Of a DNA stretch of 64,000 nt, positions 17,397-25,434 are shown piece by piece. Each line of letters starts with the position of its first letter. Positions within the stretch are counted from its first letter, which is position 1. The stretch comes from Anianabacter salinae. GTDB taxonomy: Bacteria > Pseudomonadota > Alphaproteobacteria > Rhodobacterales > Rhodobacteraceae. The DNA is taken from positions 372,001 through 436,000 of the forward strand of contig NZ_JAHQZS010000002.1 in assembly GCF_019061145.1 (NCBI RefSeq), given 5' to 3'. The position numbers and the translations under genes are program-made. The notes beneath the pieces were generated by a model. The model was not told the DNA's origin. It saw only the letters and a program-made list of their open reading frames with translations, and ran no database searches.

Positions 17397-18700
17397 CCGA
17401 CTTCTTCGCCGGACTTCCCAAGATCGCCTACGAGGGGCCCGACAGCACCAACGACTTCTCCTTCCGCCACTACAATCCCGACGAGACGGTCATGGGCAAG
17501 CGGATGGAGGATCACCTGCGCTTCGCCATCGCTTATTGGCACAGCTTTGCCTGGCCGGGCGGCGATCCCTTTGGCGGGCAGACCTTTCAGCGCCCGTGGT
17601 TCGGCGACACGATGGATCTGGCGCGGCTGAAGGCCGATGTCGCGTTCGAGATGTTCGACATCCTCGGCGCGCCGTTCTTCTGCTTTCACGACGCCGACGT
17701 GCGCCCCGAAGGCGCTGATTTCGCGGAAAGCACCCGCAATCTCGAGGAGATCGTGGACTACTTCGGTCAAAAGATGGAGACGTCGAAGACGAAACTCCTC
17801 TGGGGCACGGCAAACCTGTTCTCGCACCGCCGCTTCATGTCTGGCGCTGCGACCAACCCCGACCCCGATGTGTTCGCCTACGCGGGCGCGACCATCAAGA
17901 CCTGCATGGACGCCACGCACAAGCTGGGCGGCGCCAACTATGTTCTCTGGGGCGGGCGCGAGGGCTACGAGACGCTGCTGAACACCGACCTGTCGCGCGA
18001 GTCGGAACAGGCGGGGCGGATGCTGTCGATGGTGGTCGACTACAAGCACAAGATCGGCTTCAAGGGCGCGATCCTGATCGAGCCGAAACCGCAGGAGCCG
18101 ACCAAGCACCAGTACGACTACGATGTCGCCACGGTCTACGGGTTCCTCAAGCGCTTCGGGCTTGAGAACGAGGTCAAGGTCAACATCGAACAGGGCCATG
18201 CGATCCTTGCCGGGCATTCGTTCGAGCACGAGTTGGCGATGGCGTCGAGCCTTGGGCTGTTCGGGTCCATCGACATCAACCGCAACGATTACCAGTCGGG
18301 CTGGGACACCGACCAGTTCCCCAACAACGTCCCCGAGATGGCGCTGGCCTTCTACGAGGTGCTCAAGGCGGGCGGATTCACCACCGGCGGCACCAACTTC
18401 GACGCCAAGCTGCGGCGCCAGTCGCTTGATCCCGAGGACCTGATCCTTGCCCATGTCGGCGGCATGGATGCCTGTGCGCGGGGCCTCAAGGCGGCGGCGG
18501 CGATGCTGGAGGACGGCACGCTCGAGGCGCTTCGGGCCGAGCGCTACGCCGGTTGGGACAGCGACGAGTCGCAGAAGATCCTGCGCGGCGAACGCTCGCT
18601 CGGCGATCTGGAAAGCCATGTCCGGTCTGCCGGGATCAACCCGGAACCGCGATCGGGCCGTCAGGAACGGCTGGAGAACCTGGTGAACCGCTTCGTGTGA
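17393..18700 (+). CDS. xylA: Xylose isomerase
   Basis: 435 residues, the length of group II xylose isomerases. Catalytic His99 and Asp102 lie in [25 protein letters not shown] and the metal-binding [16 protein letters not shown] and [18 protein letters not shown] segments are intact. It converts D-xylose to D-xylulose with two divalent metals in the cytoplasm. Last gene of xylFHGBA, translationally coupled to xylB. An inverted repeat (GCCCTGGCC at 18708-18716, GGCCAGGGC at 18732-18740) follows the stop and may end transcription, although it overlaps the next convergent gene. Confidence 0.95.
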   Translation: MTDFFAGLPKIAYEGPDSTNDFSFRHYNPDETVMGKRMEDHLRFAIAYWHSFAWPGGDPFGGQTFQRPWFGDTMDLARLKADVAFEMFDILGAPFFCFHDADVRPEGADFAESTRNLEEIVDYFGQKMETSKTKLLWGTANLFSHRRFMSGAATNPDPDVFAYAGATIKTCMDATHKLGGANYVLWGGREGYETLLNTDLSRESEQAGRMLSMVVDYKHKIGFKGAILIEPKPQEPTKHQYDYDVATVYGFLKRFGLENEVKVNIEQGHAILAGHSFEHELAMASSLGLFGSIDINRNDYQSGWDTDQFPNNVPEMALAFYEVLKAGGFTTGGTNFDAKLRRQSLDPEDLILAHVGGMDACARGLKAAAAMLEDGTLEALRAERYAGWDSDESQKILRGERSLGDLESHVRSAGINPEPRSGRQERLENLVNRFV

Positions 18701-18728
18701 CCCGCGCGCCCTGGCCCCGGGATCACCG

Positions 18729-18944
18729 TCAGGCCAGGGCGATGCCCATCACGACGCACATCAGCCCGATGGCCGACACCGCCAGCGCGCCAAGGTTCGC
18801 CGGAACGATCCGCTGCAGCTTGGCGCGCATGGCCTCGTCGGACAGGCCCTGCCGCTTGGCGCGGGCCACCGACACGATGCACCAGACCAGGCCCGCCAGC
18901 CCCGCCAGCGACAAAGCCGTTCCGATCCACACAAGCCATTCCAT
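18729..18944 (-). CDS. Small two-helix membrane protein
   Basis: 71 residues: EWLVWIGTALSLAGLAGLVWCIVSVARAKRQGL forms the first hydrophobic helix, a charged linker (DEAMRAKLQRIVPANL) follows, then a second helix AVSAIGLMCVVMGIALA. An AGGAGAG ribosome-binding site precedes the ATG at 18944, which I prefer to longer in-frame starts. No known motif; I do not recognise a function. It converges on xylA and is divergent from the GapR-like gene. The type is common as a short conserved inner-membrane protein in this family. Confidence 0.75.
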   Translation of the reverse strand: MEWLVWIGTALSLAGLAGLVWCIVSVARAKRQGLSDEAMRAKLQRIVPANLGALAVSAIGLMCVVMGIALA

Positions 18945-19074
18945 CGCCGTCTCTCCTGCCTGAAAGCGCGACTGCGTACCGCGAAGCCGCCGCGCGGGCA
19001 AGCGTTCAGACCCTTGCGGCACCCCGGCGCGGGCGCTATCCCGGCGCTTCGAGCATCCCGAAGAGGCAGGACAG

Positions 19075-19338
19075 ATGAGCGATACCGCGACCAACCCCGA
19101 CACCTACAAGGTCACAGCCGACGAATTGCGCCAGTTCATCGAGCGCTTCGAGCGGCTGGAGCAGGAAAAGAAGGACATCGCCGACGCGCAAAAAGAGGTG
19201 ATGGCCGAAGCCAAGGCGCGCGGCTACGACACCAAGGTGATGCGCAAGGTGATCGCGCTGCGCAAGCGCGACAAGGACGACATCGCCGAGGAAGAAGCGG
19301 TGCTCGAGATGTACAAATCCGCGCTCGGGATGTCCTGA
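19075..19338 (+). CDS. gapR: DUF2312 protein, GapR-like nucleoid-associated protein
   Basis: 87 residues, strongly helical and charged, matching DUF2312 (LRQFIERFERLEQEKKDIADAQKEVMAEAKARGYDTKVMRKVIALRK is the diagnostic stretch, 19-65). In Caulobacter GapR forms a clamp on overtwisted AT-rich DNA and helps gyrase and topoisomerase IV ahead of replication and transcription. Conserved length and core suggest the same role. AGGCAGGA lies upstream of the ATG. The downstream iron-type permease starts 41 bases later and may be separate. Confidence 0.88.
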   Translation: MSDTATNPDTYKVTADELRQFIERFERLEQEKKDIADAQKEVMAEAKARGYDTKVMRKVIALRKRDKDDIAEEEAVLEMYKSALGMS

Positions 19339-19379
19339 GGCGGCTTTACTCGGGCCCGGATTGCGCCTAGCTCAGCGCT

Positions 19380-21047
19380 ATGGCTGACCAAAACGCTCAA
19401 CTTGGGCGCGCCCGGCGGCGCCTGTCCGTGTCCGGCTGGTCGGTCGGCGCCGCGATCATCGCGGCGCTTGTGCTGTTGCCCATCGTTTCGGTCGGCTGGA
19501 TCGCGTTGAATCCGACCGAGAACATCTGGCCGCACCTTTTGTCCACGACGCTGCCGCGCTACCTGAGCAACTCGTTGATCCTTGCTGTCTCGGTGGGGGG
19601 CATCACCGCCTTCGTGGGCGCAGGGACCGCCTGGCTGGTGTCGATGTACCGCTTTCCGGGCGCGGGGCTTCTGGAATGGCTGCTGCTGCTGCCGCTGGCG
19701 ATCCCGGCCTATGTGGGCGCCTATGCGCTGGTCGATTTCCTCGAATACGCGGGGCCGGTGCAGACGGCCTTGCGCGATCTGTTCGGCTGGCAGACCTCAC
19801 GCGATTACTGGTTCCCGCAGATCCGCTCGATGGGCGCCGCGATCCTGGTAATCTCGGCCTCGCTGTTTCCCTACACCTACCTTCTGGCGCGCACCGCGTT
19901 CCGCGAACAATCGGGCGCCGCGTTCGAGGTCGCGCGCACGCTTGGCGCGGGGCCGTGGCGCCGGTTCCTGTCGGTCGGCCTGCCGCTGGCGCGTCCCGCC
20001 ATCGCCGCCGGAACCGCCATCGTGATGATGGAAACGCTGTCCGATTTCGGCACGGTGGATTTCTTTGCGGTGCAGACGCTGACCACCGGCATCTTCTCGG
20101 TCTGGCTGCAGGCGGGAAACGCGGGCGGCGCGGCGCAACTGGCCAGCGTGGTGCTGATCCTGATCTTCGTGCTGGTTGCGATCGAGAAATCCTCGCGCCG
20201 CCATCTGCGCCACTTTCAGGCCGCGCGTCATGTCCGGCCCGTGACGCGGATCACACTGACCGGAGGGAAGGGCTGGGCCGCCACCGCCGCCTGCGCGCTG
20301 CCCTTCGCCATCGGATTTGTGCTGCCGACGGGCGTGATCCTGAGCCACGCGCTGCGCCACCCCGATTACTGGATCGATCCGGGGCTGTTGCGGGCGCTGT
20401 GGCACACGCTGGCGGTGGGCGGCATCGCGGCGGGCGTCACGGTGACGGCGGCGCTGTTCATGGTCTGGGGGATGCGCCAGACCGGGCGCGGGCTGCCGCG
20501 CCTGCTGCTGCCGCTGACGACCATCGGCTATGCGGCGCCGGGCGCGGTGCTGGGCGTCGGGCTGCTAATCCCGATGGCGGCGGCGGACAACTGGCTGGCG
20601 GACGTGGTCGAGGATATGACGGGGCGCGACATCGGGCTTCTGATGACCGGCTCTGCCGTCGCGATCGTCTATGCCTACGCGGTGCGGTTCTTTGCCATTG
20701 CGCAGGGCGCTGCGGATGCCGCCATGGGCCGGGTCGCGCCGTCACTCGCGATGGCGGCGCGGTCGCTCGGGCGCTCGTCAGGCGGCACGCTGCGGTCGGT
20801 CTATGTGCCGCTGATGCGCGGGTCGGTCGGCACCGCGCTGCTTCTGGTGTTTGTCGATTGCGTCAAGGAATTGCCCGCCACGCTGCTTCTGCGGCCCTTC
20901 GGCTATCACACCCTCGCGACGCGGGTGCACGAGAAGGCGTCACTGGAAAAGATAGGCGAGGCGGCCCCCGCCGCGATGCTGGTGATCGGCGTCGGTCTGG
21001 CGGCCGTGCTGCTTCTGGCCCGAACCAACCGCGACAAGGCGGCATAG
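19380..21047 (+). CDS. Ferric-iron-type ABC transporter permease (FbpB-like)
   Basis: 555 residues with two tandem BPD_transp_1 halves, the fused arrangement of FbpB/SfuB/AfuB. Each half ends in an EAA-like loop that meets the ATPase: FEVARTLGAGPWRRFLSVGLP in the first and LAMAARSLGRSSGGTLRSVYVP in the second. About twelve membrane segments. Usual cargo is Fe3+ delivered by a periplasmic binding protein. Neither a binding-protein nor an ATPase gene is adjacent, so partners must be encoded elsewhere. Converges on the flavoprotein gene with a 10-base gap. No clear ribosome-binding site is seen at the start. Confidence 0.85.
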   Translation: MADQNAQLGRARRRLSVSGWSVGAAIIAALVLLPIVSVGWIALNPTENIWPHLLSTTLPRYLSNSLILAVSVGGITAFVGAGTAWLVSMYRFPGAGLLEWLLLLPLAIPAYVGAYALVDFLEYAGPVQTALRDLFGWQTSRDYWFPQIRSMGAAILVISASLFPYTYLLARTAFREQSGAAFEVARTLGAGPWRRFLSVGLPLARPAIAAGTAIVMMETLSDFGTVDFFAVQTLTTGIFSVWLQAGNAGGAAQLASVVLILIFVLVAIEKSSRRHLRHFQAARHVRPVTRITLTGGKGWAATAACALPFAIGFVLPTGVILSHALRHPDYWIDPGLLRALWHTLAVGGIAAGVTVTAALFMVWGMRQTGRGLPRLLLPLTTIGYAAPGAVLGVGLLIPMAAADNWLADVVEDMTGRDIGLLMTGSAVAIVYAYAVRFFAIAQGAADAAMGRVAPSLAMAARSLGRSSGGTLRSVYVPLMRGSVGTALLLVFVDCVKELPATLLLRPFGYHTLATRVHEKASLEKIGEAAPAAMLVIGVGLAAVLLLARTNRDKAA

Positions 21048-21057
21048 CTGGAACCGG

Positions 21058-23103
21058 TCAGAGATCCTTCACCAGCCGCAGCGCATCGTAGATCGCCGCG
21101 TGGATGTTGCGCGCGCTGACCGCATCGCCGATGCGGAACAGCTGGAACGCGCCGCCGGGGTTGCGCGTGGCGGTCTGCGGGCGCCCAGCGATCAGCGCGT
21201 CGTGGTCGACCTCTCCCTCGTTCGAGGACAGCGGCTTCAGCGCGAAATACAGATCATCGAGGGGCAGGGTGCCGTAGTTCACCACCACCTGGTCATAGGT
21301 CTTCGTGCTGGTGAAATCGCTGTAGTCCGTGCCGATCGTCGCCTTCAGCCGGTTGCCGTCGCGCACCACGCCCTTAAGCCGCCGGGTGACGGTAAAGGCG
21401 ACGTCCTTGTCCTGCAGCGCGCGCATGTAGGGCACGAGGTTCATCGCCATGATGTCGGGAGCAAAGACGCGGTCGGGGGTCATCACCTCGACGGTTGCGC
21501 CCGCGGTCGCGGCCACCTCGGCGGCCATCAGGCCGGGATGATCGCCGCTTTCATCATAGATCAGGACATCCTGGCCGGGCTTCACATCGCCCGAGATCAG
21601 GTCCCACGCGCTGACGACATGGGGCTGGTCGGTGCCGCTTTCGAACAGTTCGGTGTTCGGCAGCCCGCCCGTTGCGACGATCACCACATCGGGGGCCAGG
21701 GCGGTCACATCCTCGGCCTCGGCCCAGGTGTTGAACCGGAACGTGACGTCGCGCGCGGCGCATTGCGACATGCGCCAATCGATGATGCCGATCATCTCGC
21801 GCCGCCTTGGGCTGAGCGCAGTAAGGCGGATCTGTCCGCCGGGGTCGGGCTGGGCCTCGAACACCGTCACCTCATGGCCGCGCGCAGAGGCGACGCGCGC
21901 CGCTTCCAGCCCGGCGGGCCCTGCGCCGATGATGACAACGCGCCTGCGTTCGGGCGCGGGGGCGATGTCATGCGGCATCGTCAACTCGCGCCCGGTGGCA
22001 GCGTTGTGGATGCACAGTGCTTCGCCCGCGGCGTAAATCCGGTCGAGGCAATAGGTGGCGCCGACACAGGGGCGGATGTCATCCTCGCGCCCCTCGACGA
22101 TCTTGCGCACGACATGCGGGTCGGCCATGTGCGCGCGGGTCATGCCGACCATGTCCAGAAGCCCGGCCTGAATGGCATGCCGCGCCGTGGCGACATCGGG
22201 TATTCGGGCCGCGTGAAAGGTGGGCATTCCGGTGGCGGCCTTGACCGCGCCCGCGAAATCGAGATGCGGCGCGGTCTTCATACCCTGCACCGGGATCACG
22301 TCGGTCATGGCGGGATCGGTATGGATGCGCCCGCGGATCACGTTCAGGAAATCGACCATTCTGGTCGCCGCCAGCCGCTTCGAGATCTCGATGCCTTCTT
22401 CGGGGGTGATGCCGCCCGCCTCGGCCTCGTCGGCGGTGTAGCGCAAGCCGACGATGAAATCGTCGCCGACGCGCTTTCGGATGCCTGCCAGCACGTCCAT
22501 CAGCAGCTTCATCCGGCTGTCGAGGCTTTGCCCGCCGTAGGGCCCGTCCAGGTCGTTGGTCAGCGGCGACCAGAACTGATCGAGCAGGTGGCCGTAGACC
22601 TGAAGCTCGATCCCGTCCATGCCGCCCGCCTTCATGCGTTCGGTCGCGTCGGCGAAATCGCCGATGATACGCTCGATGTCCCAATCCTCGGCCAGCTTGG
22701 GGAACGCCCGGTGCGCCGGTTCGCGGTGCCTGGACGAGGACACGGATGGCAGCCAGTCGCCCTTGGACCAGCCGGTGCGGCGGCCGAGGTGGGTCAGCTG
22801 GATCATCACCGCGCAGCCGTGGTCGTGGCAGGCATCGGTCAGTTGCCGAATCCACGGCACCACTTCGTCCTTGTAGGCCAGCACGTTGTTGAACACCGGC
22901 GGGCTGTCGCGCGACACGGCGGCGGACCCTGCGGTCATCGCCAGCGCCACGCCCGCCTTCGCCCGTTCGGCGTGGTAGGCGGCATAGCGCTCTTTCGGCA
23001 TCCCGTCCTCGGGATAGGCCGGCTCATGGCTCGTGGTCATGATCCGGTTGCGAAGGGTGAGATGCTTGAGCTGATACGGCTGAAGAAGGGGATCGTTGGA
23101 CAT
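21058..23103 (-). CDS. TMADH/DgcA-like NADH:flavin oxidoreductase (N-demethylase type)
   Basis: 681 residues from the ATG at 23103, which follows AAGGA at good spacing; the in-frame GTG at 23148 would overlap the predicted promoter. Domains: an Old-Yellow-Enzyme-like FMN barrel (about 1-370), a 4Fe-4S cysteine region around CVGATYCLDRIYAAGEALCIHNAATGRE, then an FAD/NAD-binding half starting at VVIIGAGPAGLEAARVA. This is the layout of trimethylamine dehydrogenase, dimethylglycine demethylase DgcA and related N-demethylases. Substrate is unknown. The divergent TetR gene is the likely regulator. No electron-transfer flavoprotein gene is adjacent. Confidence 0.82.
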   Translation of the reverse strand: MSNDPLLQPYQLKHLTLRNRIMTTSHEPAYPEDGMPKERYAAYHAERAKAGVALAMTAGSAAVSRDSPPVFNNVLAYKDEVVPWIRQLTDACHDHGCAVMIQLTHLGRRTGWSKGDWLPSVSSSRHREPAHRAFPKLAEDWDIERIIGDFADATERMKAGGMDGIELQVYGHLLDQFWSPLTNDLDGPYGGQSLDSRMKLLMDVLAGIRKRVGDDFIVGLRYTADEAEAGGITPEEGIEISKRLAATRMVDFLNVIRGRIHTDPAMTDVIPVQGMKTAPHLDFAGAVKAATGMPTFHAARIPDVATARHAIQAGLLDMVGMTRAHMADPHVVRKIVEGREDDIRPCVGATYCLDRIYAAGEALCIHNAATGRELTMPHDIAPAPERRRVVIIGAGPAGLEAARVASARGHEVTVFEAQPDPGGQIRLTALSPRRREMIGIIDWRMSQCAARDVTFRFNTWAEAEDVTALAPDVVIVATGGLPNTELFESGTDQPHVVSAWDLISGDVKPGQDVLIYDESGDHPGLMAAEVAATAGATVEVMTPDRVFAPDIMAMNLVPYMRALQDKDVAFTVTRRLKGVVRDGNRLKATIGTDYSDFTSTKTYDQVVVNYGTLPLDDLYFALKPLSSNEGEVDHDALIAGRPQTATRNPGGAFQLFRIGDAVSARNIHAAIYDALRLVKDL

Positions 23104-23130
23104 GCGGGCATCCTTGCTGACGTGGTCAGG

Positions 23131-23159
23131 ATTCCCCGGAATGTTCACTTATGTCAAGT
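23131..23159. promoter_or_regulatory. Promoter and candidate TetR operators between flavoprotein and tetR genes
   Basis: On the minus strand TTGACA (23157-23152) with GAATCC 17 bases on reads as a promoter for the flavoprotein gene. It is overlapped by two dyads: ATTCC-CC-GGAAT (23131-23142) and ACTT-N5-AAGT (23147-23159). TetR regulators bind such short dyads in divergent intergenic regions; which one is used cannot be decided by eye. Confidence 0.45.
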
Positions 23160-23220
23160 ATGAGTTCATCGGCGTATATTTTTCTTGTCGCGCCCGGGCG
23201 GGGGGCCTATCCTCGCCCGC

Positions 23221-23901
23221 ATGCCGAACCGGAAGGACACTTCAGACAAGTCGGACGAGCCGGAGAAGGCGACCGGATGGCGCGGCTCGCGCGAGCTGTG
23301 GCTGGACGCGGCCAAGCAGGCTCTGGTTCTGTCCGGTCTCGACGCCGTCAAGATCCAGCCTCTGGCGACCGGTCTGCAGATCTCGCGCACCAGCTTTTAC
23401 TGGTTCTTCAAGGACAGGACGGCGCTTCTGGACGCGCTTCTCGCGGACTGGGAGGCGCGGAACACCGGGGCTTTCGTCACCGCCTGTTCCGCCTATGCCG
23501 AGACGATCTCCGAGGCGATCCTGAACCTGATCGCGGTGTTTCACGAGGAAACCGTTTTCGAGCCGCGTCTGGACTTCGCGGTGCGCGGCTGGGCCCACCA
23601 GTCAGCCGATGTCGCCGCGCGGGTGCAGGCCGCAGACGAGATCCGGCTTGCCGCGATCCGGCAGATGTTCGAGCGCTTCGGCTTCGCCCCGGACGAGGCG
23701 GACGTGCGCGCCCGAACCGTATACCTGACCCAGATCGGCTATATCTCGATGCAGGTGCGGGAAAGCGCCGACGTCCGCATCGCCCGAGTGCCCGGATACG
23801 TCAAGACATTCTCTGGCCAGTCCCCCACGCGCAGCGAACTGGCCCGCTTTCACGCCCGGTTGCAGCAGGGCCGCAAGGCCGAGGAGGCCGGCGCGACATG
23901 A
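23221..23901 (+). CDS. TetR-family transcriptional regulator
   Basis: 226 residues. The N-terminal helix-turn-helix (about 24-70) is degenerate but recognisable: RELWLDAAKQALVLSGLDAVKIQPLATGLQISRTSFYWFFKDRTALLDALL. The C-terminal ligand domain shows no motif I can assign. A GGG-rich stretch precedes the ATG at 23221. It is divergent from the N-demethylase-like flavoprotein and probably represses it until the amine or betaine substrate appears (inference). The N-terminus is extended by a charged tail (NRKDTSDKSDEPEKATGWR). Confidence 0.85.
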   Translation: MPNRKDTSDKSDEPEKATGWRGSRELWLDAAKQALVLSGLDAVKIQPLATGLQISRTSFYWFFKDRTALLDALLADWEARNTGAFVTACSAYAETISEAILNLIAVFHEETVFEPRLDFAVRGWAHQSADVAARVQAADEIRLAAIRQMFERFGFAPDEADVRARTVYLTQIGYISMQVRESADVRIARVPGYVKTFSGQSPTRSELARFHARLQQGRKAEEAGAT

Positions 23902-24012
23902 GGCCCCCGCGGTGATGTCCGGGGCGGCGGCGGCAGGTCTTGTCGAGCGAGGTGACTTGCGCTACCCACCGGAAGCGCGGTGCGGGGGAGCGGTGTTCCC
24001 GTCAGCCGCAGG

Positions 24013-24088
24013 GCCGGTCTAGCTCAGCTGGTAGAGCGTCTGATTTGTAATCAGAGGGTCGGGGGTTCGAGTCCCTCGACCGGCACCA
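24013..24088 (+). tRNA. tRNA-Thr (anticodon TGT)
   Basis: 76 bases including an encoded CCA. Acceptor arms GCCGGTC/GACCGGC, D-arm AGCTCAGCTGGTAGAGC, anticodon stem TCTGA/TCAGA with loop TTTGTAA (anticodon TGT at 24046-24048) and T-arm GGGGGTTCGAGTCCCTC. Reads ACA threonine codons. No integrase or duplicated 3' end is seen nearby. Confidence 0.97.
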
Positions 24089-24254
24089 ATTCGAACGGCG
24101 GCGCGGCAGATCGGGATGGACTGGTCCGACCACGAAGGCGACGGCTTGGCGGGCCTCCGCTGGGGCGCCGATCCCGCTGAACCTGAAATTGGGGATATTT
24201 TGCCGGGTTGGTGGATCTTGTCACCGGGCCCGTGCGATGTGCAAGCTGAACCGG

Positions 24255-24308
24255 CGGGGGAGGCTCTGCCTCCCCCGGACCCCCTCCGGAGTATTTCCGG
24301 ACCAAAGA
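24255..24308 (+). repeat. 54-bp dispersed repeat, copy 1
   Basis: CGGGGGAGGCTCTGCCTCCC followed by CCGGACCCCCTCCGGAGTAT and TTCCGGACCAAAGA. It is nearly identical to the reverse complement of 30544-30597. It contains a 9-bp hairpin (GGGGGAGGC, loop TCT, GCCTCCCCC at 24256-24276) and a TCCGGA...TCCGGA pair. It sits in the 273-base gap between tRNA-Thr and the ureohydrolase gene, 53 bases before the start codon. The rest of that gap holds nothing I can call. Confidence 0.85.
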
Positions 24309-24361
24309 GGACAGGATCGCGGGCTGGTCTGTAGCTGCCCCGATCCTTCAGGAGGCGCCAG

Positions 24362-25312
24362 ATGACCGATGCGTTCTTTACGCCTGTTTCGGGCTTCGAC
24401 CTGCCGCGGTTCGCGGGGTTGGCGACGTTCATGCGGCTGCCGCATGTGCCGCCAGGTCACGAGCGGTATTCCGAGGTCGAGGTCGGCCTGGTGGGGCTGC
24501 CCTGGGACAGCGGGACGACCAACCGGCCCGGCCCGCGTCACGGTCCGAGGCAGCTTCGCGACGCTTCGACCATGATCCGGGCGCAGAACGGGGCAACGGG
24601 GATCCGGCCGTTCGAGGTGCTGCGCTGTGCCGATCTGGGCGATGTCGGCCCCAATCCCGCAGACGTTCTGGACACGATGGACCGGATCACCGCGTTCTAT
24701 GACGGGCTTGTGGCGGCGGGCATTCGGCCGCTCACGGCGGGGGGCGATCATCTGTGTTCTCTGCCGGTGCTGCGCGCGCTGGGGCGCGGCGCGCCGCTGG
24801 GGATAGTGCATTTCGACAGCCACACCGATCTGTACAGGGGATACTTCGGCGGGTCCGCCTATACTCACGGAACACCGTTCCGCCGCGCGGTCGAAGAGGG
24901 GCTTCTGGACCCGGGGCGCGTGGTGCAGATCGGCATCCGCGGCACGATGTATGACAGCGAGGACCGCGATTTCGCTGACAGCGTCGGCATCCGGGTGATC
25001 GGGATCGAGGAATATTTCCGCCGCGGGCTCAACGATGTCATGGCCGAGGCGCGGGACATCGTGGGCGAGGGGGAAACCTATGTCTCGTATGACATCGATT
25101 TCGTCGATCCCGCCTTTGCCCCCGGCACCGGAACGCCCGAAATCGGCGGGCCAGACAGTTATCAGGCGCTCGAGGTGTGCCGCCATCTCTACGGGCTCGA
25201 TATCGTGGGGGCCGACATGGTCGAGGTCTCTCCGCCGTTTGATCCGACGGGCGCGACGGCTTACCTCGGGGTATCGGTGATGTTCGAGCTGCTTTGCGCC
25301 ATGGCGGCGTGA
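24362..25312 (+). CDS. Ureohydrolase (agmatinase/guanidino-acid hydrolase family)
   Basis: 316 residues of the arginase superfamily. Mn ligands are visible in GGDH (LTAGGDHLCSLP), in HFDSHTDLY and in SYDIDFVDPAFAPGTGTPE. The second motif has Ser where most family members have Ala (DAHxD). Enzymes of this fold split agmatine, guanidinobutyrate, guanidinopropionate, formiminoglutamate or guanidine to give urea or a similar product; agmatinase is the usual automated name. Substrate cannot be fixed from sequence. An AGGAGG site precedes the ATG. It stands alone after the 54-bp repeat, with zwf 122 bases downstream. Confidence 0.85.
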   Translation: MTDAFFTPVSGFDLPRFAGLATFMRLPHVPPGHERYSEVEVGLVGLPWDSGTTNRPGPRHGPRQLRDASTMIRAQNGATGIRPFEVLRCADLGDVGPNPADVLDTMDRITAFYDGLVAAGIRPLTAGGDHLCSLPVLRALGRGAPLGIVHFDSHTDLYRGYFGGSAYTHGTPFRRAVEEGLLDPGRVVQIGIRGTMYDSEDRDFADSVGIRVIGIEEYFRRGLNDVMAEARDIVGEGETYVSYDIDFVDPAFAPGTGTPEIGGPDSYQALEVCRHLYGLDIVGADMVEVSPPFDPTGATAYLGVSVMFELLCAMAA

Positions 25313-25398
25313 CCTGTGCACCCGAGATGCCGGACGAGATACTGGACGAGATACTGGACTCGGGCACGCGGCTTGGATAGATGGGCGGCGACAGTTGT

Positions 25399-25412
25399 CG
25401 TTACCGCTAACG
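25399..25412. promoter_or_regulatory. LacI-type operator-like palindrome upstream of zwf
   Basis: CGTTA-CCGC-TAACG: perfect 5-base arms with a central CG step, the form of many LacI-family operators. It ends 22 bases before the zwf ATG and just before the AAGGAGG ribosome-binding site, where a repressor would block transcription or initiation. No LacI gene is in the window. Confidence 0.5.
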
Positions 25413-25434
25413 GCGCCCCTTCAAGGAGGCATGA

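Noticed and set aside
24255-24308. 54-bp repeat as part of a CRISPR array
   Set aside because: Only two copies 6 kb apart and in opposite orientation, with no spacers and no cas genes.
24013-24361. tRNA-Thr as an attachment site of an integrated element
   Set aside because: No integrase, no duplicated tRNA 3' end and no mobile genes are found; downstream genes are ordinary metabolism.
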